Shown here: positions 47,983 to 57,997 of the stretch, piece after piece
Position numbering within the stretch: position 1 is the stretch's first letter
Layout of the letters: every line of letters begins with the position of its first letter
DNA from: an uncultured Clostridia bacterium
GTDB lineage: Bacteria > Bacillota > Clostridia > Christensenellales > Borkfalkiaceae
Length of the DNA stretch: 64,000 bases
Direction of reading: 5' to 3'
NCBI GenBank assembly: GCA_944343275.1
Contig: CALVMH010000006.1
Span: 29,435-93,434, forward strand
The notes under the pieces: generated by a model
Databases searched by the model: none
Told to the model about the DNA's origin: nothing
What the model saw: only the letters and a program-made list of their open reading frames with translations
Made by a program: the position numbers and the translations under genes

Positions 47983-50028
47983 TTGAGTAAGACAGTCAAG
48001 ACGGTCATCATCATAGTGCTTGTTGCGATCCTCGGCGTCGCAGCGTACTTTGTGATCACCAATCAGATACGCAACTCGAAGAAGATCGATACGTCGCGCT
48101 TCGACGAATTGCTCTACGATCCCGACAACAAGATCGACGATAAGGAGCAGATCAAGTTCGTGTATGTGGACGGGTATGTGGTGTACGGCTATCTCAACAA
48201 GACGGACGCCACTTATACCTATTGGGCAAACTATAAGAGCCTCTATTCCGACGCAGGCGTCGATACGAGCGATGGCGGCATGATCCCGCAGGGAACGCTC
48301 GACTATTGGCGTTCGCTCGGGATCGGATACGATCTTTCCAATCCCAATGCGGGCAGCGGGTGGGGGAATATCCTCTATATTGCCGTGATGGTCGTGGGGC
48401 TTGTCGCCTTCTTCCTCATTCTCCGTTCCATGAACGGCGGAGGGGGAAAGGTGATGAACTTCGGCAAGACGAAGGCGAGGGTATCCACCAATATTAAAGT
48501 CCGGTTCTCCGACGTCGCCGGGGCGGAAGAGGAAAAAGAGGAATTGAAGGAAGTCGTCGAGTTTTTGAAGAGCCCCAAGAAGTTCGCCGACCTCGGAGCC
48601 AAGATTCCCAAGGGCGTGCTGCTTGTCGGCCCTCCCGGAACGGGAAAAACGCTCTTCGCCAAGGCGGTGGCGGGGGAGGCGGGCGTGCCCTTCTTCTCGG
48701 TCAGCGGTTCCGATTTCGTGGAGATGTACGTCGGCGTCGGGGCGTCGCGCGTGCGCGACTTGTTTGATATGGCGAAGCGCAATCAGCCCTGTATCATCTT
48801 CATCGATGAGATCGATGCGGTCGGCAGACAGAGGGGGGCGGGGCTCGGCGGCGGTCACGACGAACGCGAACAGACCCTCAACCAGATCCTCGTTCAGATG
48901 GACGGGTTTGAGACGAATGAAGGCGTCATCGTTATGGCGGCGACCAACCGTGCGGACATCCTCGACAGTGCCCTTCTTCGCCCTGGGCGGTTTGACAGGC
49001 AGATTTATGTCAACCTGCCCGACGTGAAGGGGCGGGAGGCGATCCTCAAAGTCCATGCCCGCAACAAACCGCTCGCTCCCGATGTCAATTTCAAAGTGAT
49101 CGCCCGCATGACGAGCGGATTCTCGGGGGCGGATCTTGCGAACCTGCTCAATGAAGCTGCCATTCTCGCCGCCCGCGAGGGGAAAAAGATGATCGGCAAC
49201 CTCGAACTGTACGAGGGCATCAACAAGGTCATCATGGGTCCGCAGAAAAAGAGCCGTGTCGTCACCGAGGCGGACAAGAAGTGTACCGCCTATCACGAAG
49301 CGGGACACGCCATCCTCGCCAAACTTTGCGAGCACACGGATAACGTGCATGAGGTGTCCATCATCCCCCGCGGGATGGCTGCGGGCTATACGCTCACCCG
49401 CCCCGAATCGGATGACAATGACATGACTGTTAATAAACTTAACGATTTTATCTGTATGGCGCTGGGCGGAAGGGTTGCCGAAGAGCTCGTCATCCACGAT
49501 GTTTCGGCGGGCGCTTCCAACGACATCCAGAAGGTCACGCAGATGGCGCGCAAGATGGTCACGGAGTGGGGCATGAGCGAAAAGGTGGGTCCCATCTGTT
49601 ACGGCAGCGATGGTCCCGTCTTTCTCGGCAGGGATTTTGAGGAGCGCAACAGTTACAGCGAGCAGACGGCGTCCGTCATCGACGGCGAAGTGCGCGCCAT
49701 TGTCGAACGGCAATACGAACGCGCGCGCACGCTGCTCAAAGACAACCGTCCCATTCTCGATAATATGGCGCGCGTGCTCGTCGAGCGCGAGACCATTTAC
49801 ACGGCGGAAGTGGATATGCTCATGCGGGGAGCGTCGTATACCGACGTGCTCGCCTACATGGAGCGGCACGACAAGGGCGAACCGGACGACCCGTTCGGGT
49901 TGAAGGGGTCGGCTGCCGCCAAGGAGAGCGCGCCCGCTGCCGACGCTGCCGCTGCCGCAGGCGACGCCGATGGCGCCGGAGACGCACCCGCCGCCGATGC
50001 AGAGGAAGAAAAATCCGATAAGGAGTGA
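47983..50028 (+). CDS. ftsH: ATP-dependent zinc metalloprotease FtsH
   Basis: This 681-residue membrane AAA+ protease degrades membrane and regulatory proteins. A first helix ([18 protein letters not shown]), an outside domain and a second helix near 120-145 precede the AAA module: Walker A GPPGTGKT at 216-223 and Walker [10 protein letters not shown]. The zinc site is H438-E-A-G-H442 with D514 as third ligand. An Ala/Asp-rich tail follows. The TTG at 47983 was chosen as start because AAAGGAG lies 7 bases before it and it directly precedes the first helix. Confidence 0.95.
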   Translation: MSKTVKTVIIIVLVAILGVAAYFVITNQIRNSKKIDTSRFDELLYDPDNKIDDKEQIKFVYVDGYVVYGYLNKTDATYTYWANYKSLYSDAGVDTSDGGMIPQGTLDYWRSLGIGYDLSNPNAGSGWGNILYIAVMVVGLVAFFLILRSMNGGGGKVMNFGKTKARVSTNIKVRFSDVAGAEEEKEELKEVVEFLKSPKKFADLGAKIPKGVLLVGPPGTGKTLFAKAVAGEAGVPFFSVSGSDFVEMYVGVGASRVRDLFDMAKRNQPCIIFIDEIDAVGRQRGAGLGGGHDEREQTLNQILVQMDGFETNEGVIVMAATNRADILDSALLRPGRFDRQIYVNLPDVKGREAILKVHARNKPLAPDVNFKVIARMTSGFSGADLANLLNEAAILAAREGKKMIGNLELYEGINKVIMGPQKKSRVVTEADKKCTAYHEAGHAILAKLCEHTDNVHEVSIIPRGMAAGYTLTRPESDDNDMTVNKLNDFICMALGGRVAEELVIHDVSAGASNDIQKVTQMARKMVTEWGMSEKVGPICYGSDGPVFLGRDFEERNSYSEQTASVIDGEVRAIVERQYERARTLLKDNRPILDNMARVLVERETIYTAEVDMLMRGASYTDVLAYMERHDKGEPDDPFGLKGSAAAKESAPAADAAAAAGDADGAGDAPAADAEEEKSDKE

Positions 50029-50033
50029 GAGAT

Positions 50034-50810
50034 ATGGGAAAGGTGATCTCCTTCTCCAACCAGAAGGGCGGGGTGGGAAAGACGACGACGTGCGTCAACA
50101 TGGCGGCATATCTTGCGCGTTCCGGCAAGCGCGTTCTGCTCATCGACCTTGACCCGCAGGGCAACGCCACGACGGGGCTGGGCTTTTCCAAGGGAACGCT
50201 CAAAAAGTCCGTCTATAACGTCATCATCGACGACGAGGACGTCAAGGACAACGTGCTTGCCACCGAGATCGAAGGGCTGTTCGTCCTGCCCTCCAACATC
50301 GACCTCGCGGGGGCGGAAGTCAGCCTCGTCTACAAAAAGAACCGTGACCGCGTTTTGAAGGCGGCGCTCGAAAAGGTGAAGGGGGAGTTTGACTTCATCC
50401 TCATCGACTGCCCGCCCTCTCTGGGGCTGCTGACCATCAACGCGCTCTCGGCGGCAGACAGCGCCATCATCCCCATCCAGAGCGAATATTACGCGCTCGA
50501 AGGGCTTTCGCAGCTCATGAACACCATCTCGCTCGTCCGTCAGCACCTCAACCGTTCGCTGAAAGTGGAGGGCGTGGTGCTCACGATGTACGACGGGCGT
50601 TCGCTCATCTCGCGGCAGATTGCCGCCGAGATCAAGAAGTATTTCTCCAAGAAGCTCTATGAGATCGTCATCCCGCGCAATATCCGCCTGTCCGAGGCGC
50701 CCAGCCACGGCAAGCCCATCTTGCTGCACGATCCCAAATGCATGGGCGCGCGGGCGTATGCCGCGCTCACCGAAGAATTTTTGAAAAAAACGCAAGGAAA
50801 GGGAGAATAA
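50034..50810 (+). CDS. parA: Chromosome-partitioning ATPase ParA/Soj
   Basis: This 258-residue ATPase separates new origins together with ParB. The deviant Walker A motif KGGVGKTTT is at 11-19, followed by LIDLDPQGNATTGLG and IDCPPSLGLLTINAL. AAGGAG lies 10 bases before the ATG at 50034; a GTG nine bases upstream overlaps the ftsH stop and has no spacing for a site. It is co-directional with ftsH (5-base gap) and parB (3-base gap). Confidence 0.96.
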   Translation: MGKVISFSNQKGGVGKTTTCVNMAAYLARSGKRVLLIDLDPQGNATTGLGFSKGTLKKSVYNVIIDDEDVKDNVLATEIEGLFVLPSNIDLAGAEVSLVYKKNRDRVLKAALEKVKGEFDFILIDCPPSLGLLTINALSAADSAIIPIQSEYYALEGLSQLMNTISLVRQHLNRSLKVEGVVLTMYDGRSLISRQIAAEIKKYFSKKLYEIVIPRNIRLSEAPSHGKPILLHDPKCMGARAYAALTEEFLKKTQGKGE

Positions 50811-50813
50811 GAC

Positions 50814-51707
50814 ATGGCAAAAGGACTCGGAAGGGGGCTTTCCGCCCTGTTCAGCGATACGGAAGAGGCTTACGAAAACGCGCGCACGGACCTCGGCGAG
50901 ACGGAGGGGGGAACGTCGGAAGTCGCCATCGAGGATATCTTCCCCAACCCGCACCAGCCGCGTAAGACGTTCGACGAGAACGCCATGAACGATCTTGCAA
51001 ACTCCGTCAGGGAGCACGGCATCATCAGCCCCATCGTCGTCAACAGGAGCGAAGGCGGCAAGTTCATGATCATCGCGGGCGAACGCCGCTACCGTGCCGC
51101 CGTCAAGGCAGGGCTTGCCAAGGTGCCCGTCATCATCAAGGAGCTTTCGGAGAAGGAGGTCCAGGAGATCTCCCTCATCGAGAACTTGCAGCGCGAGGAC
51201 CTCAACCCCATCGAAGCGGCGACGGGCATGAAGCGCCTCATGGACGACTTCGGACTGACGCAGGAGCAGCTCGCCGAGCGGCTCGGAAAATCCCGCCCCG
51301 CCATCGCCAACACCCTGCGCCTGCTCTCCCTTGCGGAGGATGTCATCGAATTCGTGCGCGAGGGGAAAATTTCTTCGGGGCACGCGCGCACGCTCGTTCC
51401 CGTGGCGAAGGAGGCGCAGACCTACCTTGCCAAGGAATGCGTGAAGAACGGGTGGTCGGTGCGTGAGATGGAGCGGGCGGTCAAACAGTACCTCAACCCG
51501 CCCGAAGTGCTTGCCAAGGACAAGGAACAAAAGAACGCCCTTGCCAATGCGGAACTCAAACATCTCGTCGAACGGCTGCGCGCCACGCTCAAAACCAAGG
51601 TGTCCCTCATCGGAACGGACAAGAAGGGGCGTATCTATATCGACTACTATACCCGCGACGACCTCGACCGCATCAGCGAACTTTTGGACATCATCGACAG
51701 GATGTGA
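50814..51707 (+). CDS. parB: Chromosome-partitioning protein ParB/Spo0J
   Basis: This 297-residue CTP-dependent clamp loads at parS. The N-terminal domain contains IFPNPHQPRKTF and the GERRYRAAVKAG box, then ENLQREDLNPIEAA. The helix-turn-helix that reads parS is LTQEQLAERLGKSRPAIANTLRLL. The C-terminal dimer domain follows from about 240. Its two sites at 47735 and 47778 are upstream of ftsH. Confidence 0.96.
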   Translation: MAKGLGRGLSALFSDTEEAYENARTDLGETEGGTSEVAIEDIFPNPHQPRKTFDENAMNDLANSVREHGIISPIVVNRSEGGKFMIIAGERRYRAAVKAGLAKVPVIIKELSEKEVQEISLIENLQREDLNPIEAATGMKRLMDDFGLTQEQLAERLGKSRPAIANTLRLLSLAEDVIEFVREGKISSGHARTLVPVAKEAQTYLAKECVKNGWSVREMERAVKQYLNPPEVLAKDKEQKNALANAELKHLVERLRATLKTKVSLIGTDKKGRIYIDYYTRDDLDRISELLDIIDRM

Positions 51708-51839
51708 CGCGCGCCCGTGCTGCGGGCAGACCGCGGACATGCTGCCCGCGGAAGGCGCGTCTTGCGGCGCCGCCGCAGACATGGCGGCGAAAGGAGCATT
51801 CGCCCGCAGGTCCTCTCGGGACATGCTGCGGGCAAAGGT

Positions 51840-53258
51840 ATGTTGACATTTTCTAAGACGAGCAAAGAGGATGTCGTCCGGTTTGCGCCCTACTTCGCGC
51901 GGCAGACGACGCATATCTCCGATTTTTCGCTGTGCTTTCAGTTCATGTGGCACAAGCATTTTACGCCCGAATACGCCGTCGTCGAGGACTGCCTCGTCTT
52001 AAAAGAGCGGTACGCGGGCAAGACGTGGTTTCACTATCCGCTCCCGAAGTCGGGGGATGCGGAGGCGGCGCGGCGCGCCGTCGCGCTGCTCGAAGAGGAC
52101 TGCCGCGACAATGAGGTGCGCCTGCATTTTACCAACGTTCCCGAAGAAGCCGTCCCGTGGCTCGTTCTGCGTTACGGCAGGGAGGTCTCCGTCACCAACA
52201 TCCGCCGTTGGCAGGATTACCTCTACGAGGCGGAGGCGTTCCGCACCTACGCGGGCGGGAAGTACGCGGGGCAGCGCAATCACGTCAACAAGTTCAAAAA
52301 GAACTTCCCCGATTGGTCGTTCGGCGTCTACACGCCCGCCATGGAGGCAGAACTTTTTGCCTTTTTACGGGAGTATGAGAGCACCCAGCGTGCCAAGGGC
52401 AGCCGCCTTGCCGACGAGGAGATGAACGAGGTCTACGAACTGATCCCCGAGATCGGCAGGTTCGGGCTGCTGTGCGGCGTCCTGCGCGCGGGCGGCAGGA
52501 TCGTCGCCTGTTCGGTGGGCGAGCGTTGCGGGGACATGGTCGTCGTTCACGTCGAGAAGGCGCTGCGCGGCTGCGAGGGGGCGTACCCCATGGTCGCACA
52601 GCAGTTCGCCCTCGCCTTTACGGACGGGGCGAAGTATATCAATCGCATGGACGACGCGGGCGACATGGGGCTCAGGAAGTCCAAATTGCAGTACCTTCCC
52701 TGCCGGCTGGTGGGAAAATACAACGTGACGCCGCGCCGCGCCATCGACGGCGTCTCCCGCCTGCCCCGCCTGAAAACGGAGCGGCTCGTCCTTGCGCCCG
52801 TACGGGACGAGGATGCGGCAGTGTATGCGCGCCTCGCGCGCGACATCCGGCGCAACCGCTGGTGGGGGTACGATTGGCGGGACGACGCCCCGCCCGAACC
52901 GCCGGACACATATTTTCTGAGCTTTGCGCGGGACTTGTTCCGCAGTAAGATGGAACTCTCCCTCGGCATTTACCGCGAAGGCGCGCTCGTCGGCGAGGCG
53001 GTGCTGCACCGCTTCGGCTATGTCGCGCAGGCGGAGGTCGGCGTCCGCCTGCTGCCCGAGGCGGAGGGGAACGGGTATGCCGCGGAAGCGGTCGCCGCAC
53101 TGTGCCGCTACGCCTTCGGACAGCTCGGATTGGAGCGCGTCGAGGCAAAGCACGTCTGTGAAAACGCGCCTTCGGGCAGGATGCTCCTGCATGCGGGGAT
53201 GCGGAAAACGGGCGAGGACGCCGCGTTCGTCTATTACGAAAAGACCGCCGCGATGTAG
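51840..53258 (+). CDS. DUF2156 domain fused to a RimJ/RimL-type acetyltransferase
   Basis: This 472-residue cytoplasmic protein has an N-terminal domain (about 1-300) that fits DUF2156, a GNAT-like fold related to lysylphosphatidylglycerol synthase tails: FSLCFQFMWHKHF, NHVNKFKKNFPDWSF, and YINRMDDAGDMGLRKSKLQYLP. The C-terminal domain (about 305-472) is a GNAT acetyltransferase (LKTERLVLAPVRDEDA, GVRLLPEAEGNGYAAEAVAAL, NAPSGRMLLHAG). AAAGG precedes the ATG. It follows parB after 132 bases of hairpin-rich sequence. A two-headed acyl- or aminoacyltransferase is likely; the substrate is unknown. Confidence 0.82.
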   Translation: MLTFSKTSKEDVVRFAPYFARQTTHISDFSLCFQFMWHKHFTPEYAVVEDCLVLKERYAGKTWFHYPLPKSGDAEAARRAVALLEEDCRDNEVRLHFTNVPEEAVPWLVLRYGREVSVTNIRRWQDYLYEAEAFRTYAGGKYAGQRNHVNKFKKNFPDWSFGVYTPAMEAELFAFLREYESTQRAKGSRLADEEMNEVYELIPEIGRFGLLCGVLRAGGRIVACSVGERCGDMVVVHVEKALRGCEGAYPMVAQQFALAFTDGAKYINRMDDAGDMGLRKSKLQYLPCRLVGKYNVTPRRAIDGVSRLPRLKTERLVLAPVRDEDAAVYARLARDIRRNRWWGYDWRDDAPPEPPDTYFLSFARDLFRSKMELSLGIYREGALVGEAVLHRFGYVAQAEVGVRLLPEAEGNGYAAEAVAALCRYAFGQLGLERVEAKHVCENAPSGRMLLHAGMRKTGEDAAFVYYEKTAAM

Positions 53259-53745
53259 GGCGGCGGCAGGCGCAGTGCGCCCGTCCGACAAATTGCGACA
53301 AAAAAGTTCACAAACACAACATCTTGTGCCGCTGCCCCGCGCAGCGGTCTTTTTTTGCGGAAAAACCGACGAATCGTTTGCCGATATGCCCGAAAACAGG
53401 CGAAAAAAAGAAGAAGTTTTCACGAAAAAATTTGCAAAATCCCATTGACAAACGTTTCCGCGCATGGTATATTATGTGCAGTACAAGCAGTGACATCGGG
53501 GGGAAGTCATGAACGTGAGGAGCGAACGGTAAAACATTCGCGCGCCTTTTTTGTGTTCCGCTTTGCGGCGGAAGACGGAAGGGGGCGGGGTTTTACCGTC
53601 GTTTTTCATTTTTGGGCGACCTTTCGGCGTTTCTGCCGTCGGGCGCTTTTTTCTGCACTTTTTTCCGCCGCCCCCGAAGGCGGAAGAGGACGCAAAGGGC
53701 GCGCCCGGCGCCGTGTGCGAAAAACTATATTCAGAGGTGTGAAAC
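53259..53745 (+). promoter_or_regulatory. Intergenic region and long leader of the sugar-uptake operon
   Basis: No full gene lies here. From the promoter at 53445 a leader of about 265 nucleotides runs to the binding-protein start. It contains a possible 7-codon peptide (53509-53532, preceded by GGGGGAAG), two T runs after GC-rich text (near 53550 and 53650) and a CCGCC/GGCGG hairpin near 53670. An attenuator or mRNA-stability element is possible. Confidence 0.5.
53445..53473 (+). promoter_or_regulatory. Promoter with overlapping LacI-type operator
   Basis: TTGACA (53445-53450) and TATATT (53468-53473) are 17 bp apart, with TGG as extended -10. The palindrome AAACGTTT (53450-53457) sits at the -35 edge, the usual core of LacI-family or CcpA-like operators. 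Confidence 0.8.
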
Positions 53746-56685
53746 ATGAAAAGAAAGCGTTGGATGCGGAACGCCGGGCTCGTTGCGCTCTCCGCCGTGC
53801 TGGTCGGCGGCGCGGCGATGGCGTTCACCGCCTGCGGCAAAGGAGGACGCGACGGCTATACGCTCAGCGTCTACATCTTCTGCGGCGAGGCGGACTCCTA
53901 CACGAACGAGAAGATCTGTCTGGATTGGGCGGAGGAATATTCCGCCGCGCATTCCGCCGAACTCGGCGGAAACAAGATCAAGATCAATTTCCGTTCCGAG
54001 CCCGACAAGCCCACCTATTTTGACGATATGGCGGACGACATCGGGACAAGCAGATGCCCCGATATCATCTATGTTTCGCCCGCGCAGACGCTCACCTATG
54101 CGGGACAGGGGCACATCCTTGACCTCACCGACTACATCCTTGCGGATCAGGCGATGACGGAAGCGGTCGGCAATGTCTGGAAGGACAGTCTCGCCTTCTA
54201 TGCGGGGTATGGCACGGCGCCCTTCCTGAACGGCGCCGACAGCGTCGAATACGATGCGCAGCGCGGCGCGTTCTACGATGCGGAGAACGACAAAGAACTG
54301 CGCTTTTACGGGCTGCCCAAGGACTATTCGAGCTTCGGGCTCGGCTATAACCGCAACTACTTCGACGACGTGATGAAGGCAGCGTACACAACGCTCAAAC
54401 CTTCGTCGGGCAGCGCGAACGGACGCAGCGTCACGACGCGCCTTTATGCGCAGAGCGGACCGGTGGAGACGGCGGGCAACCGCAAGGCGCCGACGCATGA
54501 GGGAAAGGATACGGCGTCGATCACTTATGCCGTGGACGTCAACGGCGTGACCAACAAGTATACGGGCGCCGCGATCTCCGCCAAGGCGGGCGAGCCCGCG
54601 TCCTTCATCAACGTCGGCATCCCCACCAGATACAAGCCCTTCAATTTCTATCGCTATGCGACGTTCCAGGAGGCCCTCAGTAAGGGTGATCCGCTTGCGG
54701 TCAGCACGCTGAACTTTACGGGCAGCCAGGGCTATATCATCACCATCCCCGGGTTCCCCGGCGAGACGTTCAGCCTGACGGACAACGGCGGCGAACCGTT
54801 GCCGAACACCGTCAACGACGATGCCGAATACGATGCGGCAAACGCCAACCTCGTGCTCACCTATGCGGAGTACGGCGCGCTCAATTGGGCGTGCGCCTAT
54901 CTGCTCAATTCCTTCTCCTGGGACGATAATTCGGATATCTATTCGGAGAACGTCAAGGATGAGGACAACATCGCCGCCGCGCTCAAAGCAAAGACCGTCA
55001 AGGAGAACACCTTCTCCGCGTGGTTCAAGGGCAGGGGCGGCGTCTACACGGCGGCGGGCGGCAACGCCGACGATCACGATGAGATCGGCGATTTCAACAA
55101 CGTCTACGGCGGCGAACAGAACGAGTGGGAGAACGGACAGAACCTGTATATTCTTCCCTGGCTGTTCTCCAACGATGCCGTCTTCATCAACGAGAGCAAC
55201 GAAAAATCCATCAACGAGAAGCGCGGCGACACCGTCATCGCGTCGAAAAATGCCAACAACGATTGGAGCTGGACGAGCGCTACGAGCGATTCCGACATCT
55301 TCTCCCGCGTCGGCACCGCTTCCGAACGCATTTCGAAGATCAACCTCGACGGCACGGAGCGCGAGGCGCTGGTGCAGTACGGCATCAACAGCGAAAACTT
55401 CATCGAGACCTACGGCGCGTTCCAGGAATACAGCGCAACGTGGAACGCGCACTACGGCGAGGCGGGCGACACGGCGGTCGGCTATGATAAGGGCGGCAAC
55501 GGACAGGGCGGATTTGTTTCGGGCGCGTCCATCTTCTACGGTGTCGGCACCTGGGACGTCTCCGAATATCAGGAAGTCCACCGCGCCGTGCTTGACCTCG
55601 GCGTCATGCCCACGGCGGTCTCCAACAAGCTCTCCCTCTATGCGCAGAGCCGCAGCGCCTATTACTATGCGAGCGAGACCGATCGGACGTTGAAGGCGGT
55701 CACCTACGCCAACGGCGCGACCCAAAAGGGCACGGGCGCCACGGCGGGCACGGCAACGGGCTCCACGGGCGACTATACGCAGCGCAAAGGGCTCAACGAC
55801 GGGGTGGCGGACACGCAGGAGCAGGGACTGAAAGTGTACACGGAGGCCGAGATCGCCTTCAATCAGGCGCTGCGTCAGGATAAATGGGCAGGCAGAATGG
55901 ATTCCGTCGGGTATGCGGTCAACGGAAAGCTTGCGGAGGACGCGGAGTGGGTGGCGCCCGCGGCGGCAAGCCTCGTCATGGCGCTCACCATCGGCGAGCA
56001 GGCGCAGGTCACGCTGACCTATGCGGGCGCACAGATCCCCAACGTGATGTCGCAGTGCAACGAGTATCTCAACTATAACACGACGGCGAAGGACGGCGCC
56101 TTCAAGGACATGATCACCCCCGAGGGCGATGCCGAAGGGCACGACGTCTGGGATGCGTATTACGAAGTTGCGCTGGAAATGGCGTCCGCCAACAATTCCA
56201 AGACCGTCAAGGAATTCCTTGCGGGCAAGCAGATCGAATATATGGACGAACAGGGGCAGAAGCAGACCATCCCGCTCGAATACGATACGCAGTATGACGG
56301 CGTCAAGCTCTCCGAGTTCTCCACCGCGACCACGTCCAAGACGAGGATCGCCTATGCGATGCGCGTTTTGCGCATGATCAACTACACCCGCGCCGAGCGC
56401 GACATCCTTATCCGCATGGTCACGGGCATGAACGCCGTCAAGGACCAGACGCTGTATACGCAGGGCACGCGCTGGATCAACACGCTGAACGCCGACGGCT
56501 CCGCGTCCAGCTTCCTTGCCTATATCAATCAGGTGGAACTGACGGATGCGCAAAAGAATTATACCGACAGCGTGGCGTTCCATCCTTCTCAGGTCAACAC
56601 GGCGGGGAGATCGTATATGACGCCGGCAGTCTTTGCCGTCCGTCAGGCATTGGCGTCGCAGAACTATCTCTCGGACGGTCAGTAA
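53746..56685 (+). CDS. Very long extracellular solute-binding lipoprotein (sugar ABC transporter)
   Basis: This 979-residue lipoprotein has a basic signal peptide ending in the lipobox AFTAC (C30). The N-terminal part has a family-1 binding-protein look (LSVYIFCGEADSYTNEKICLDWAEEYSA, TYFDDMADDIGTSRCPDIIYVSPAQTLTYA, KELRFYGLPKDYSSFGLGYNR), and the later part contains QEVHRAVLDLGVMPTAVSN and WVAPAAASLVMALT. Typical sugar-binding proteins have about 430-550 residues; here the chain is almost twice that through long inserts. It leads an operon with two permeases and two GH43 enzymes, so an arabinose-containing oligosaccharide is the likely ligand. Confidence 0.88.
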   Translation: MKRKRWMRNAGLVALSAVLVGGAAMAFTACGKGGRDGYTLSVYIFCGEADSYTNEKICLDWAEEYSAAHSAELGGNKIKINFRSEPDKPTYFDDMADDIGTSRCPDIIYVSPAQTLTYAGQGHILDLTDYILADQAMTEAVGNVWKDSLAFYAGYGTAPFLNGADSVEYDAQRGAFYDAENDKELRFYGLPKDYSSFGLGYNRNYFDDVMKAAYTTLKPSSGSANGRSVTTRLYAQSGPVETAGNRKAPTHEGKDTASITYAVDVNGVTNKYTGAAISAKAGEPASFINVGIPTRYKPFNFYRYATFQEALSKGDPLAVSTLNFTGSQGYIITIPGFPGETFSLTDNGGEPLPNTVNDDAEYDAANANLVLTYAEYGALNWACAYLLNSFSWDDNSDIYSENVKDEDNIAAALKAKTVKENTFSAWFKGRGGVYTAAGGNADDHDEIGDFNNVYGGEQNEWENGQNLYILPWLFSNDAVFINESNEKSINEKRGDTVIASKNANNDWSWTSATSDSDIFSRVGTASERISKINLDGTEREALVQYGINSENFIETYGAFQEYSATWNAHYGEAGDTAVGYDKGGNGQGGFVSGASIFYGVGTWDVSEYQEVHRAVLDLGVMPTAVSNKLSLYAQSRSAYYYASETDRTLKAVTYANGATQKGTGATAGTATGSTGDYTQRKGLNDGVADTQEQGLKVYTEAEIAFNQALRQDKWAGRMDSVGYAVNGKLAEDAEWVAPAAASLVMALTIGEQAQVTLTYAGAQIPNVMSQCNEYLNYNTTAKDGAFKDMITPEGDAEGHDVWDAYYEVALEMASANNSKTVKEFLAGKQIEYMDEQGQKQTIPLEYDTQYDGVKLSEFSTATTSKTRIAYAMRVLRMINYTRAERDILIRMVTGMNAVKDQTLYTQGTRWINTLNADGSASSFLAYINQVELTDAQKNYTDSVAFHPSQVNTAGRSYMTPAVFAVRQALASQNYLSDGQ

Positions 56686-56692
56686 CGGCTTG

Positions 56693-56733
56693 CCGCCGCC
56701 CGCCCCCGTTCTTCGGGCGGGGGCGGGCGGCGG
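56693..56733 (+). other. Intercistronic hairpin after the binding-protein gene
   Basis: A perfect 16-bp GC-only stem (56693-56708 with 56718-56733) without a T run. Such stems protect the upstream mRNA and raise binding-protein levels above the permeases. Confidence 0.75.
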
Positions 56734-56760
56734 GGCAGCCCAAGAAGGAGGAAACACAAC

Positions 56761-57984
56761 ATGATGGAAAAAAACGCCGCGGCGGTGCAAGAGACCGCGG
56801 CAGCCTCCGTCGCGGCGGAGGCGACGGTGCCGCAAAAGAAAAAGCGGCGCATCAATCAGCAGAAATTGCAGGATAATCTGTGGGGATGGCTGTTCTGCCT
56901 GCCCCTCATCGTGGGGACGGTGCTCTTTGTATACATTGCGCTCGTCATGGCGCTGCTGCTGTCCTTCACCACATACAGTTCGGTGCTGCACGGCGACGTC
57001 TGGGAATTTCTCGGCAAGATGTTCACGGGCGAGGCGGTCTCTCCCGGCGGGCTCAACGCCTTTCAGGACTTTGTGCAGACCGGGAACGGGGAGTACATCA
57101 TCCGTACCAATCCGTGGAGATGGTATGAATTCATCTTTACGAACAAGGACTTTTTGAGTTCGTACAGCGAGATGATGCCCGACGGCTCCAAGATCAGCAC
57201 GATGGGGGCGACGCTCTTCAACACAGTGTTCTATCTCATCGGCATCCCCATCGGCATGGTGCTCTCCATGTTCCTTGCCGTGTGCATGTCGCGCGACATC
57301 AAGGGCGGAAACGTCTTCCGCGTGCTCTACTACCTGCCCTGCGTCGCCAGCACCGTCTCCATCGTCTATACGTTCAGCAATCTCTTTGCGCCGAGCGGCG
57401 TCATCAATGCGCTGCTCAACCGTCTGGGCAACCCCATCCCGTGGTTCCGCCTGGTGGAAGGCACCTTCCCGCCGGGATATGAACAGGGCATCGATCCCTA
57501 TTGGACGCTGGGCATGATCAACAAGTGCGTCGTCGTCATCATGATGGTCTGGAAGGGGCTGGGCGGCACGATCATTTTGTATATTGCAGGGCTTTCGGGC
57601 GTCAACGCCGCCACCAAAGAGGCGGCGCAGATCGACGGCGCAAGCGGCTGGAAGATCTTCTGGAAGGTCACCATGCCCGATCTGTACCCCGTGATCTTCT
57701 ATAACGTGGTCACGGCGGTCATCGGCGGCATGCAGATCTACGCCGAACCCGAACTCTTCTTCCCGACGGGCGATCTTCCCAACTACTTTACGTCGGGCTA
57801 TGTCGCGCTCATCTGGTTCTGGGGACTTACGGGCACGGCGTCCCCCGGCAATTCCACCATCTTCCTCGGCGGCAACAGCGTTGCCTATCAGAGCCTCGGT
57901 GCCGCCTACGGAATGGTGCTTGCGGTCATCATTCTCGTTCTGACGCTCTTCCAATTCTGGTTGGACAGGCGCAGCAACGCATAA
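56761..57984 (+). CDS. Sugar ABC transporter permease, MalF-like
   Basis: This 407-residue membrane protein has a 40-residue polar start and about six to seven helices. The EAA loop that contacts the ATPase is EAAQIDGASGWKIFWKVTMPDLYP near 285-308. AAGGAGG precedes the ATG. A long extracellular loop with FTNKDFLSSYSEMMPDGS lies after the first helix. It forms a heterodimer with the next gene product. No ATPase gene is in the operon, so a shared MsiK/UgpC-type ATPase elsewhere must power it. Confidence 0.92.
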   Translation: MMEKNAAAVQETAAASVAAEATVPQKKKRRINQQKLQDNLWGWLFCLPLIVGTVLFVYIALVMALLLSFTTYSSVLHGDVWEFLGKMFTGEAVSPGGLNAFQDFVQTGNGEYIIRTNPWRWYEFIFTNKDFLSSYSEMMPDGSKISTMGATLFNTVFYLIGIPIGMVLSMFLAVCMSRDIKGGNVFRVLYYLPCVASTVSIVYTFSNLFAPSGVINALLNRLGNPIPWFRLVEGTFPPGYEQGIDPYWTLGMINKCVVVIMMVWKGLGGTIILYIAGLSGVNAATKEAAQIDGASGWKIFWKVTMPDLYPVIFYNVVTAVIGGMQIYAEPELFFPTGDLPNYFTSGYVALIWFWGLTGTASPGNSTIFLGGNSVAYQSLGAAYGMVLAVIILVLTLFQFWLDRRSNA

Positions 57985-57997
57985 GGAGGCGGATATC

